64,000 nucleotides of DNA from Citrobacter sp. On2M. GTDB taxonomy: Bacteria > Pseudomonadota > Gammaproteobacteria > Enterobacterales > Enterobacteriaceae. Below are positions 11,570-25,267 of this stretch, piece by piece. The notes under the pieces are model-generated. The model ran no database searches, was not told where the DNA came from, and saw only the letters and a program-made list of their open reading frames with translations. A program made the translations under genes and the position numbers. The stretch spans positions 1 through 64,000 of the forward strand of contig NZ_WPCV01000001.1 of NCBI RefSeq assembly GCF_018035235.1, in the 5' to 3' direction. The stretch's first letter is position 1. The number at the start of each line of letters is the position of its first letter.

Positions 11570-11991
11570 AAAAAAATGAATGTGATATGTTGTTTTTTCC
11601 TTGTTTTTCATCGTGTTATTCATGACTCCTGAAAGGAAAAATAATTATTATGTGAAAGCAATGGAATATGCATAATTATTGTGAATAAAAAACATTAAAT
11701 AATAGATTTTTAATATTGAAGTTTGTGATGGTTTATCTACTGATACCGTTTTATTTAAAATAAAATGTTAACGTGTCTATTGTCTGGAAGTTGGCGGAGT
11801 TTGTGATTTAATATCTATTGTCGATTTAATTTTAATAATCATACACAATGTTAATGATTAACTTTGTCGGTTAACGCGTGTGCGTAAACGGTAATGAGGA
11901 TTGCTTTGTCGTTATTCAGCCCCTTTTCGTAGCTGTTTTTTGAGCGGAATCGCGTTAGCATGAGGATGGACTCATTTAATCCGGGGAACTC

Positions 11992-12804
11992 ATGGCTATC
12001 AAACTTATTGCTATCGACATGGATGGCACACTTCTGCTGCCCGATCACACCATTTCACCTGCGGTCAAAACGGCGATTGCCGCAGCGCGAGCGCGTGGCG
12101 TAAATGTGGTGCTGACCACGGGGCGCCCCTATGCCGGCGTCCACAGCTATCTGAAAGAACTACATATGGAACAGCCCGGTGACTACTGCATTACCTACAA
12201 TGGAGCGCTGGTGCAGAAAGCCGGGGATGGCAGTACCGTAGCGCAAACTGCGCTAAGCTATGACGATTATCGCTATCTGGAGCAACTTTCCCGGGAAGTC
12301 GGCTCGCATTTCCACGCTCTCGATCGCAACACGCTGTATACCGCTAATCGCGATATCAGCTACTACACGGTGCATGAATCGTTTGTCGCGACCATCCCGC
12401 TGGTGTTCTGTGAAGCCGAGAAAATGGATCCCGCAACCCAGTTCCTGAAAGTGATGATGATTGACGAACCGGAGATCCTCGATAAAGCCATCTCGCGCAT
12501 CCCAGCAGAAGTTAAAGAGAAGTACACCGTACTGAAAAGTGCGCCGTATTTCCTCGAAATTCTCGATAAACGCGTCAATAAAGGTACTGGCGTAAAATCG
12601 CTGGCCGACGCGTTAGGAATTAAAGCCGAAGAGGTGATGGCTATTGGCGATCAGGAAAACGACATCGCGATGATTGAATACGCAGGTGTGGGCGTTGCCA
12701 TGGACAACGCTATTCCATCAGTCAAAGAAATCGCCAACTTCGTGACCAAATCTAACCTCGAAGATGGCGTCGCGTATGCCATTGAGAAGTTTGCGCTGAA
12801 TTAA
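11992..12804 (+). CDS. yidA: Sugar-phosphate phosphatase YidA (HAD superfamily, Cof type)
   Basis: A cytosolic HAD hydrolase of the Cof subfamily that dephosphorylates small sugar phosphates in vitro. At 270 residues it equals E. coli YidA. HAD motif I is DMDGTL with the nucleophile Asp9, motif II is LTTGRP, the motif III Lys is in the KGTG segment, and motif IV is GDQENDIAMI. The C2-type cap lies between. E. coli has yidB between gyrB and yidA, which I do not find here. The stop is 4 bp from the end of convergent cbrA. Confidence 0.96.
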   Translation: MAIKLIAIDMDGTLLLPDHTISPAVKTAIAAARARGVNVVLTTGRPYAGVHSYLKELHMEQPGDYCITYNGALVQKAGDGSTVAQTALSYDDYRYLEQLSREVGSHFHALDRNTLYTANRDISYYTVHESFVATIPLVFCEAEKMDPATQFLKVMMIDEPEILDKAISRIPAEVKEKYTVLKSAPYFLEILDKRVNKGTGVKSLADALGIKAEEVMAIGDQENDIAMIEYAGVGVAMDNAIPSVKEIANFVTKSNLEDGVAYAIEKFALN

Positions 12805-12808
12805 GATG

Positions 12809-13927
12809 TTATGGGCAAATGCTTCGCCGTATTTGCCCTGTTTCAGCCATGATTTGTGGCGCTGAATTGTCATCCTGAGGAATATGTGCCACGCCGCTGC
12901 GCATTATCCATTTACGGGAAAACGCTGACGTAAGTGCCCGGCTTTTAAGGATTTTACCATACAGTTTGAGACGTATTTTACGGGTAGCTTTGCGGTAAGC
13001 GAGATTCATATCTGGCGCATCCCGCAGTAGTACAGATTTGAGAATCTCCGCGCTGTCCAGCGCATAGCTAATCCCCTCCAGCGAGCTGGCGCTGATAAAA
13101 CCGGCCGCTTCGCCAATCAAAAATGCGTTTTCCTCACCACAGACGAAGTCTTTCCAGCGTGAGGGGAATAGCACCGTACATTTTTCGCTTTTCACCGGGT
13201 TGCCGAATTGAAACTGGAACGCTTCCATCTTCGTTTTCAGCGCGTCAAAGCGTGACTGGCCGTCCTTCATCGGGTAGGCGCCGCCAAAGATAAAATAGCC
13301 GTCTTTGCTGATACTCCAGGAATAACAGTCGGTTGCGTCGTTATCAAAAATACAGGAATAGAACGGCACAGGATGTTTTTCTGCAAACCATTGTTGAATA
13401 GCGACATATTTACGAATTTGATGCTGGGGGTAGAGATGACGGCGCACCAGTGAATTCGCGCCGTCGGCCCCGACCAGATAACGTGCGGTGATCTGTTGCT
13501 CCCAACCGTCGGCGCGGAAGATAACATGCCATTTATCGCCCTCGCGCCAGATTTTCCGACACAAGCTGTCGTGATACACCTGTACATCGTCGGGAATGAG
13601 AGATTTAAGCCATAAATCAAAGGCATGGCGGTTGATGTTTATGTAACTTCGCTGGTAGTTACGCGTCAAAGAGGCTGCAACATCAACCGTTTTAACGCTA
13701 AATATCTGTGGATTGGCGATGACATCAACGGGTAAGGTTATCCCATCGCGGATAAACGAACGCTGGGCATCCGGGGCCAGCAGGCCGCCACAGGGTTTAG
13801 TGAAACCTTCGTTGCCGCACTGACGTTTTTTATCCAACGCGATCACGCGCATTTTTCCGCTCAACTGCCGCGCCAGCGCTGCGCCTGCCGGGCCTAATCC
13901 GATAATCGCTACGTCAAAATGTTCCAT
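12809..13927 (-). CDS. cbrA: FAD-dependent oxidoreductase CbrA
   Basis: A geranylgeranyl-reductase-type flavoprotein of 372 residues. The N-terminus [21 protein letters not shown] carries the Rossmann FAD-binding GxGxx[13 protein letters not shown] and the later [18 protein letters not shown] are the other two flavin signatures of this family. In E. coli CbrA (formerly YidS) is linked to CreBC and to colicin tolerance; its substrate is unknown. The core ends like the E. coli protein at SGVAHIPQ, but about 18 extra residues follow, reaching to within 4 bp of yidA. The tail was probably gained by loss of an earlier stop. Confidence 0.93.
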   Translation of the reverse strand: MEHFDVAIIGLGPAGAALARQLSGKMRVIALDKKRQCGNEGFTKPCGGLLAPDAQRSFIRDGITLPVDVIANPQIFSVKTVDVAASLTRNYQRSYININRHAFDLWLKSLIPDDVQVYHDSLCRKIWREGDKWHVIFRADGWEQQITARYLVGADGANSLVRRHLYPQHQIRKYVAIQQWFAEKHPVPFYSCIFDNDATDCYSWSISKDGYFIFGGAYPMKDGQSRFDALKTKMEAFQFQFGNPVKSEKCTVLFPSRWKDFVCGEENAFLIGEAAGFISASSLEGISYALDSAEILKSVLLRDAPDMNLAYRKATRKIRLKLYGKILKSRALTSAFSRKWIMRSGVAHIPQDDNSAPQIMAETGQIRRSICP

Positions 13928-14026
13928 CTTTCTGTCCGCAAAAATGAAGATGACGATACGCTAAAGCCTGAAAGTGAAGTGCTTGTGAAGTATGATTGCT
14001 GAAATCGTCTTGTATCAGGGCATTCC

Positions 14027-15253
14027 ATGAAGCAAATCACCTTTACGCCGCGTAATCATCAGCTTACCAATATCAACACCTGGACACCGGACAGCCAGTG
14101 GCTGGTTTTTGATGTACGTCCTTCCGGCGCATCGTTTACCGGAGAGACGATTGAACGCATCAATATTCACACCGGCGAGCTGGAGGTGATTTATCGCGCG
14201 ACACAGGGATCGCATGTTGGCGTAGTGACCGTTCATCCAAAGTCGGAAAAGTATGTATTTATTCATGGACCTGAAAATCCAGATGAATCATGGCATTACG
14301 ACTTCCATCATCGGCGTGGAGTGATTGCTACGCAGGCAGAAGTGAAGAATCTGGATGCGATGGATATTACTGCGCCTTACACGCCGGGCGCGCTGCGCGG
14401 TGGTAGTCATGTGCATGTTTTTAGCCCAAACGGCGAGTTTGTCAGTTTCACCTATAACGATCATGTGCTGCATGAGCGTTCACCGGCGCTGGATTTACGC
14501 AATGTCGGTGTGGCTGCGCCGTATGGTCCGGTGAAGGTATCCGCGCAGCATCCCCGTGAATACAGCGGGAACTCTTGGTGCGTGCTGGTGAGCCAGACGA
14601 CACCAACGCCAAAACCAGGTAGTGATGAGATTAACCGCGCTTATGAAGAAGGCTGGGTGGGGGATCATGCGCTGGCATTTATCGGTGATACCTTGTCGGC
14701 AAATGGCGAGAAGGTTCCCGAGCTGTTTATCGTCGATTTGCCACGGGATGAAAACGGCTGGAAAAAGCCGGGCGAGGCACCGCTGGAGGGTTCTGAGGCG
14801 ACAATGCCTGCGCCTCCGTCTGGCGTTGTTCAGTGTCGTCTGACGTTTACCCATAACCGTGCTTTCCCTGGGCTGGTGAATCAGCCGCGCCACTGGGTGC
14901 GCAGTAATCCACAGGCGTCTGAGATTGCGTTTTTAATGCGTGATGACGGCGGTATAGTGCAGCTATGGTTGATTTCCCCACAGGGAGGAGAACCACGTCA
15001 GCTTACCCGCTGCGACACGGATATCCAGTCGGCATTCAACTGGCATCCGTCGGGAAAATGGCTGGGATTTGTACTGCAGAACAGAATCGCTTGTTGTGAT
15101 GCTCAGACGGGAGATATTGATTTTTTAACGGAGCGTCACGGCAACCCGCCGTCGGGCGATGCGATCGTCTTCTCTCCTGATGGTCAACAGGTTGCGTGGA
15201 TGGAAGACGTCGAGGGTTTCCGCCAACTGTGGGTGACAGAAACCGGGCGTTAA
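14027..15253 (+). CDS. yidR: YidR, predicted beta-propeller protein (DUF3748)
   Basis: A 408-residue protein, similar in length to E. coli YidR, with repeats of the TolB/oligogalacturonide-lyase type propeller. Examples are TPDSQWLVFDVRP, FSPNGEFVSFTYND, HPSGKWLGFVLQ and FSPDGQQVAWMED. No signal peptide is visible, so it is probably cytosolic. The function is unknown; the blades resemble those of oligogalacturonate lyase. That is notable given the uronide operon 3 kb away, but YidR is widespread in strains lacking such an operon. It is convergent with yidQ, with one base between the stop codons. Confidence 0.92.
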   Translation: MKQITFTPRNHQLTNINTWTPDSQWLVFDVRPSGASFTGETIERINIHTGELEVIYRATQGSHVGVVTVHPKSEKYVFIHGPENPDESWHYDFHHRRGVIATQAEVKNLDAMDITAPYTPGALRGGSHVHVFSPNGEFVSFTYNDHVLHERSPALDLRNVGVAAPYGPVKVSAQHPREYSGNSWCVLVSQTTPTPKPGSDEINRAYEEGWVGDHALAFIGDTLSANGEKVPELFIVDLPRDENGWKKPGEAPLEGSEATMPAPPSGVVQCRLTFTHNRAFPGLVNQPRHWVRSNPQASEIAFLMRDDGGIVQLWLISPQGGEPRQLTRCDTDIQSAFNWHPSGKWLGFVLQNRIACCDAQTGDIDFLTERHGNPPSGDAIVFSPDGQQVAWMEDVEGFRQLWVTETGR

Positions 15254-15254
15254 C

Positions 15255-15590
15255 TTAAGGTGCTGGCATTTTTGCCGGAGGGATAACGGCGTTTGTGGCC
15301 TGCGTCCTCTCCTCGCTCTTTTCTACACGGGATCTCACCGAGCTATCTTTGCGAAAGAGGTCCCACGGAAGCAATACCGTATCCAGGACAACGGTAAACG
15401 GCATATCCAGAATCGCCAGCGACTTGGTTCCCCAGTTTGTATCACTTTCGCTAATCATTGTGGCACTGGCGCGCGTGCCGGGATACGTCCCTTCCTTGCC
15501 GCCGGTATGCGACATAATGCTGGAACAGCCGCTCACAAACGCCATCCCGCTGCACATTGTCAGTGTTACCAACATTTTTTTTATCATCAT
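15255..15590 (-). CDS. yidQ: YidQ, small outer-membrane lipoprotein (DUF1375)
   Basis: A 111-residue lipoprotein. The signal sequence ends in a lipobox, VSGC, with the acylated Cys at residue 22, followed by SS, which favours outer-membrane sorting. The mature part carries GTYPGTRASATM and LDMPFTVVLDTVLLPWDLF, hallmarks of the DUF1375 family. The product is close in length to E. coli YidQ. No biochemical role is known. It is transcribed away from ibpA, from the region upstream of the heat-shock promoter. Confidence 0.93.
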   Translation of the reverse strand: MMIKKMLVTLTMCSGMAFVSGCSSIMSHTGGKEGTYPGTRASATMISESDTNWGTKSLAILDMPFTVVLDTVLLPWDLFRKDSSVRSRVEKSEERTQATNAVIPPAKMPAP

Positions 15591-15758
15591 TTATTCATCT
15601 GTATTTATCGTGTTTGCATGGTGAGTTAAAGCGATCCGTTGCGAAAATAACATCACCATTTCGTCGCACTGTGGCGGCTATCGCGATTTAACGATAACAA
15701 CTGCTCCCCCCAGTGTATGCAATAGACAACAAACTGCAAAAAAAGTCAGATGAATACG

Positions 15759-15786
15759 CTTGAAAAGTTTGGTTTAAGACCCACTT
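15759..15786 (+). promoter_or_regulatory. Sigma-32 heat-shock promoter of ibpAB
   Basis: A perfect sigma-32 -35 hexamer CTTGAA (15759-15764) is followed, after 14 bp, by ACCCACTT (15779-15786), close to the -10 consensus CCCCATNT. The same sequence context is known from the E. coli ibpAB promoter. Confidence 0.88.
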
Positions 15787-15796
15787 TTAGGATGTA

Positions 15797-15894
15797 GGCA
15801 AATGAAGGGCATGCCTGATGGGTGTCCTGGCTACCTGACCTGTCCATGATGGAAGGTCCATTATCCTCGCTGATTTCAGGAGCTATTGATTATG
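15797..15894 (+). ncRNA. ROSE-type RNA thermometer in the ibpA 5' leader
   Basis: The leader can form stacked hairpins. In the last one TCGCT (15866-15870) lies opposite the Shine-Dalgarno AGGAGC (15878-15883), the hallmark of ROSE elements that block ibosome access below heat-shock temperature. The E. coli ibpA leader is an established ROSE element, and the sequence upstream (GGGCATGCCTGATGGGTGTCC) follows the same layout. Confidence 0.8.
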
Positions 15895-16305
15895 CGTAAC
15901 TTTGATTTATCCCCACTGTACCGTTCTGCTATTGGTTTTGATCGCCTGTTTAACCTGCTGGAAAACAACCAGGGCCAGAGCAATGGCGGCTACCCTCCGT
16001 ACAACGTTGAGCTGGTAGACGAAAACCATTACCGCATTGCGATAGCCGTTGCCGGTTTTGCTGAAAGCGAACTGGAAATCACTGCCCAGGACAATCTGCT
16101 GGTGGTGAAAGGCGCCCATGCGGACGATCAAAAAGAACGTACTTACCTGTATCAGGGCATTGCCGAGCGCAACTTTGAACGTAAGTTCCAGTTAGCGGAG
16201 AACATTCATGTTCGCGGCGCAAACCTGGTGAATGGTCTGCTGTATATCGATCTCGAGCGCGTAATTCCCGAAGCGAATAAGCCGCGCCGCATCGAAATCA
16301 ACTAA
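15892..16305 (+). CDS. ibpA: Small heat-shock protein IbpA
   Basis: A small heat-shock chaperone that co-assembles with IbpB on aggregating proteins and hands them to DnaK/ClpB. From the ATG at 15892 it has 137 residues, as in E. coli; an in-frame TTG 6 bp upstream is inside the ribosome-binding region and is discounted. The alpha-crystallin domain runs from about residue 35 to 125, with [10 protein letters not shown] and the [15 protein letters not shown] strand. The C-terminal RRIEIN carries the I-x-I oligomerisation motif. Transcription is from the sigma-32 promoter and translation is gated by the thermometer. Confidence 0.98.
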   Translation: MRNFDLSPLYRSAIGFDRLFNLLENNQGQSNGGYPPYNVELVDENHYRIAIAVAGFAESELEITAQDNLLVVKGAHADDQKERTYLYQGIAERNFERKFQLAENIHVRGANLVNGLLYIDLERVIPEANKPRRIEIN

Positions 16306-16397
16306 TTCTGTGGGCCGCTTCGGGCGGCCTTGTTAAATCATCGGCTTGCCGTCAGGGAGCCGACATGTACCTACTCGCTTCTTAGAAGGAGATTATT
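16306..16397 (+). promoter_or_regulatory. ibpA-ibpB intercistronic hairpin and ROSE-like leader
   Basis: A perfect stem GGCCGC/GCGGCC (16313-16318, 16324-16329) with a TTCGG loop follows ibpA and may attenuate or protect the message. Just before ibpB, TCGCT (16375-16379) faces the Shine-Dalgarno AAGGAG (16386-16391), repeating the ROSE theme of ibpA. The loop would be tight, so the exact pairing is uncertain. Confidence 0.55.
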
Positions 16398-16826
16398 ATG
16401 CGTAACTACGATTTATCCCCACTGCTGCGTCAATGGATCGGTTTTGACAAACTGGCCAACGCCTTACAAAACACCGGTGAAAGCCAGAGCTTTCCTCCTT
16501 ATAACATCGAAAAGAGCGATGATAACCACTATCGCATTACGCTTGCGTTAGCCGGTTTCCGCCAGGAAGATTTGGATATTCAACTGGAAGGCACGCGTCT
16601 GACCGTGAAAGGGACGCCGCAGCAGCCAGAAAAAGAGACTAAATGGTTGCACCAGGGGCTGGTCACTCAGCCGTTCAGCCTGAGCTTTACGCTGGCTGAA
16701 AATATGGAGGTCTCCGGCGCAAGCTTCACTAACGGCTTGCTGCATATCGATTTGACCCGTAATGAACCTGAAGCCATTGCTCCACAACGTATCGCTATCA
16801 GCGAACGTCCCGCATTAAATAGTTAA
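16398..16826 (+). CDS. ibpB: Small heat-shock protein IbpB
   Basis: Partner of IbpA, 142 residues, the same length as in E. coli. The alpha-crystallin core includes [10 protein letters not shown] and [17 protein letters not shown]. The C-terminal RIAIS is the I-x-I motif. The start [19 protein letters not shown] parallels [19 protein letters not shown] of IbpA, showing the two are duplicates. It is 92 bp downstream of ibpA in the same operon and ends at a strong terminator. Confidence 0.98.
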   Translation: MRNYDLSPLLRQWIGFDKLANALQNTGESQSFPPYNIEKSDDNHYRITLALAGFRQEDLDIQLEGTRLTVKGTPQQPEKETKWLHQGLVTQPFSLSFTLAENMEVSGASFTNGLLHIDLTRNEPEAIAPQRIAISERPALNS

Positions 16827-16830
16827 ATAG

Positions 16831-18612
<1,782 letters not shown>

Positions 18613-18614
18613 CG

Positions 18615-19331
18615 TCAGGACGGGTCCGGGTGGACGCGCCGTAAGTGGTAGTCCACCTGGTATTCGCTGGCGTTTCTGAACATGACTGAATAATTTAGAA
18701 ATTCCCCGCTATCACTGTATGACAACGAGGTAATGCGTAATAACGGCGTCTGTTCAGGTACGTTCATCTGTGCGGAGAGCTGCTTATCGGCAAGAACGGG
18801 GGTCAGACTTTCATAGTTGCCGCTGATTGTTATCCCGCACTCTTTCTCAATGTAATCGAATTTTGACCCTTCCAGATGTGCCAGTGACAGATTACGGAAT
18901 AATTTTACCGGCATGTAGCTGTCTTCAAGCATCAGCGGTTTGCCATCCACATAGCGAACACGGCGTGAGAAGTGGATACGTTCATTAATCTGGATACGCA
19001 GCTGACTGGCAATTGCCGGTGGTGCGGGCATCACTTCAAAAACCAGTACCTCACTGGTGACTTCTTTTCCCTGTCTCTTCAGCACTTCCGCCAGTCCGGT
19101 TAGATTGGTGGTTTCATGATGGACATCTTTGCGTGCTACATAAGTTCCACTTCCATGACGGCGTACGACCAATCCCCAGCCAATTAACATATCAATTGCT
19201 TTACGGATCGTCATTCGTGACACCGCAAACTCTTCGGCAAGTTTTTTTTCGCCAGGTAGCGGGCTACCGATGTTGTAATCAGAAGAATTCAGGCGAATTC
19301 GTAGTCGTTCCGCAATTGATTTGTAGATCAC
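18615..19331 (-). CDS. yidP: GntR/HutC-family regulator YidP
   Basis: A 238-residue DNA-binding regulator starting with GTG at 19331, as judged from the conserved start MIYKSIAERLRIRL and length equal to E. coli YidP. The winged helix spans about 1-70, with LPGEKKLAEEFAVSRMTIRKAIDML. The UTRA ligand-binding domain follows to the C-terminus. HutC-type members sense phosphorylated sugars. It is divergent from the glv genes, and TAGACCT/GTCTA half-sites fill the space between. It is thus the probable local repressor of the alpha-glucoside PTS genes. It ends 2 bp after yidE, convergent. Confidence 0.93.
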   Translation of the reverse strand: MIYKSIAERLRIRLNSSDYNIGSPLPGEKKLAEEFAVSRMTIRKAIDMLIGWGLVVRRHGSGTYVARKDVHHETTNLTGLAEVLKRQGKEVTSEVLVFEVMPAPPAIASQLRIQINERIHFSRRVRYVDGKPLMLEDSYMPVKLFRNLSLAHLEGSKFDYIEKECGITISGNYESLTPVLADKQLSAQMNVPEQTPLLRITSLSYSDSGEFLNYSVMFRNASEYQVDYHLRRVHPDPS

Positions 19332-19332
19332 T

Positions 19333-19410
19333 ACCAGACCTCTTTTTTCTTTTAATCACCGCACCATAGACCTTTTGATGTCTAACTTTTACGTGAAAAG
19401 TAGACCTCAT
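19333..19410. promoter_or_regulatory. Cluster of HutC-type operator half-sites between yidP and glvC
   Basis: AGACCT occurs three times in one orientation (19336-19341, 19368-19373, 19402-19407) and GTCTA once in the opposite orientation (19380-19384). TAGACC and its complement GGTCTA are the half-sites of HutC/NagR/DasR-type GntR regulators. The inverted pair TCTAACTTTT ... GAAAAGTAGA spans 19381-19404, with CTTTT/AAAAG arms. These are the likely YidP operators controlling both divergent promoters. Confidence 0.6.
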
Positions 19411-19555
19411 TGTCGAAATTAAAACCATGAAAGCGATCACGAATCGTAGCGGCATACCATGTCCGGAGGATCGCAACTTTCTATTCTCGTATCAGGCCAG
19501 CAATGACGAAAAAAAAGGCCTCTCCCCCTACTGGTTGTTCTATGAGGATGTAAAA

Positions 19556-23384
<3,829 letters not shown>

Positions 23385-23551
23385 TTTAATTTCCCGCCGG
23401 AGAATTATGCCCACAACCTGAACTTAACAGAAAAAATCCGTTCAGGGATATGACGTTTTTATTTTATGAAATCTGACTGCCTGACCCGGTGCGCAATACC
23501 TCCTGTTACACCCTACAGCTACCGGGACATAATGAAAAAAAGGGCTATGAG

Positions 23552-25267
23552 ATGAATACGCTACAAATTTTAAGCTTTGTGGGCTTTACGCTGCTGGTGG
23601 CGGTAATCACCTGGTGGAAGGTACGCAAGACGGATACCGGATCGCAACAAGGGTATTTTCTTGCCGGGCGTTCCTTGAAAGCACCAGTGATTGCGGCGTC
23701 ACTGATGTTAACTAACCTTTCGACCGAGCAGTTGGTTGGTCTGTCTGGTCAGGCTTACAAAAGCGGAATGTCGGTCATGGGCTGGGAAGTTACCTCTGCG
23801 GTGACGCTTATCTTTCTGGCGCTGATCTTTCTGCCTCGCTATCTGCAACGTGGTATCGCTACGATCCCGGATTTTCTTGAAGAACGCTACGATAAAACAA
23901 CACGGATTATTATCGACTTTTGCTTTCTTATTGCCACTGGCGTCTGCTTCCTGCCGATTGTGCTTTATTCAGGGGCGCTGGCGCTGAACAGTCTTTTTCA
24001 CATCGGTGAATCACTCAATATTTCTCAGGGTGCCGCAATCTGGTTACTGGTTATTTTGCTGGGCATTGCCGGAATTATTTATGCGGTGATCGGCGGCTTG
24101 CGCGCAATGGCGGTGGCTGACTCCATCAATGGTATTGGCCTGGTGATTGGCGGACTGATGGTACCCGTGTTTGGCTTGATTGCGATGGGCAAAGGCAGTT
24201 TTTTACAAGGTATCGAGCAACTGACCACCGTGCATGCGGAGAAATTAAACTCAATCGGCGGAGCGAACGATCCGCTGCCGATTGGTGCGGCCTTTACCGG
24301 TTTGATTCTGGTGAATACTTTCTACTGGTGTACCAATCAGGGCATCGTGCAGCGTACGCTGGCCTCCAAAAGCCTCGCTGAAGGACAGAAAGGGGCATTG
24401 CTCACAGCGGTATTGAAAATGCTCGATCCGCTGGTACTGGTATTACCGGGCTTAATTGCTTTTCATCTGTACCAGGATCTGCCAAAGGCGGATATGGCCT
24501 ATCCGACACTGGTGAATAACGTGCTGCCTGTTCCTTTAGTGGGGTTTTTCGGCGCGGTTTTATTCGGCGCGGTAATCAGTACGTTCAATGGATTTTTAAA
24601 CAGCGCCAGTACCTTATTTAGTATGGGCATATACCGGCGAATTATTAATCAACATGCACAACCGGAACAGCTGGTTCGCGTTGGTCGTAAATTTGGTTTT
24701 TTTATCGCGGTAATTTCCGTGCTGGTAGCGCCTTGGATCGCTAATGCGCCAGAAGGGCTCTACAGCTGGATGAAACAGCTCAACGGTATTTATAACGTGC
24801 CGCTGGTGACCATCATCATTATGGGATTCTTTTTCCCGCGCATTCCCGCGCTGGCAGCAAAAGTCGCCATGGGACTCGGTATTGTCAGCTACATCACCAT
24901 CAACTATCTGGTGAAATTCGACTTTCACTTCCTTTACGTACTGGCCTGTACCTTCTGCATCAACGTGGTGGTCATGCTGGTCATCGGTGTTATCAAGCCG
25001 CGTGCCATGCCGTTTAAATTCCATGATGCTTTCGCGGTAGATATGAAACCGTGGAAAAACGCCAAACTTGCCTCTGTCGGTATCCTGACTGCGATGATCG
25101 GCGTCTATGCCGGGCTCGCACAGTTCGGCGGGTACAACACGCAATGGCTGACCATTCTCTGCTACTCAACTACGGCGGCAGTGATGATGTATTTGATGTA
25201 CAGCAGTTGGCAGACGCGGCGTAACGCGACTGCACAATGTGTCCCTGACGCTAAGGATGAAGCATGA
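23552..25267 (+). CDS. yidK: Sodium:solute symporter YidK
   Basis: A 571-residue SSS-family transporter, equal in length to E. coli YidK when started at the ATG at 23552 (MNTLQILSFVGFTLLVAV). About 14 transmembrane segments are visible. The SGLT-type start (QQGYFLAGRSLKAPVIAASLMLTNLSTEQLVGLSGQAY) places it with SGLT/sugar symporters, which is the sodium-binding region. The substrate is unknown. Because it overlaps the sulfatase gene yidJ by 4 bp and that enzyme has no signal peptide, YidK plausibly imports the sulfatase substrate. Confidence 0.94.
   Translation: MNTLQILSFVGFTLLVAVITWWKVRKTDTGSQQGYFLAGRSLKAPVIAASLMLTNLSTEQLVGLSGQAYKSGMSVMGWEVTSAVTLIFLALIFLPRYLQRGIATIPDFLEERYDKTTRIIIDFCFLIATGVCFLPIVLYSGALALNSLFHIGESLNISQGAAIWLLVILLGIAGIIYAVIGGLRAMAVADSINGIGLVIGGLMVPVFGLIAMGKGSFLQGIEQLTTVHAEKLNSIGGANDPLPIGAAFTGLILVNTFYWCTNQGIVQRTLASKSLAEGQKGALLTAVLKMLDPLVLVLPGLIAFHLYQDLPKADMAYPTLVNNVLPVPLVGFFGAVLFGAVISTFNGFLNSASTLFSMGIYRRIINQHAQPEQLVRVGRKFGFFIAVISVLVAPWIANAPEGLYSWMKQLNGIYNVPLVTIIIMGFFFPRIPALAAKVAMGLGIVSYITINYLVKFDFHFLYVLACTFCINVVVMLVIGVIKPRAMPFKFHDAFAVDMKPWKNAKLASVGILTAMIGVYAGLAQFGGYNTQWLTILCYSTTAAVMMYLMYSSWQTRRNATAQCVPDAKDEA

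Larger units (their letters stand above)
11425..11991. promoter_or_regulatory. AT-rich divergent control region of the uronide operon and yidA
   Basis: These 567 bp contain no credible gene and are strongly AT-rich compared with the flanking genes, with many A and T runs between 11440 and 11850. The region separates the leftward uronide operon from rightward yidA, so it must hold both promoters. Two palindromic candidates, listed separately, lie on the operon side. I could not assign -35/-10 elements confidently because TATAAT-like strings are numerous in such AT-rich DNA. The base composition suggests H-NS silencing, which is an inference. Confidence 0.6.

Noticed and set aside
23489-23551. 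Upstream extension of yidK (21 residues)
   Set aside because: The frame is open but the protein family starts at the ATG at 23552.
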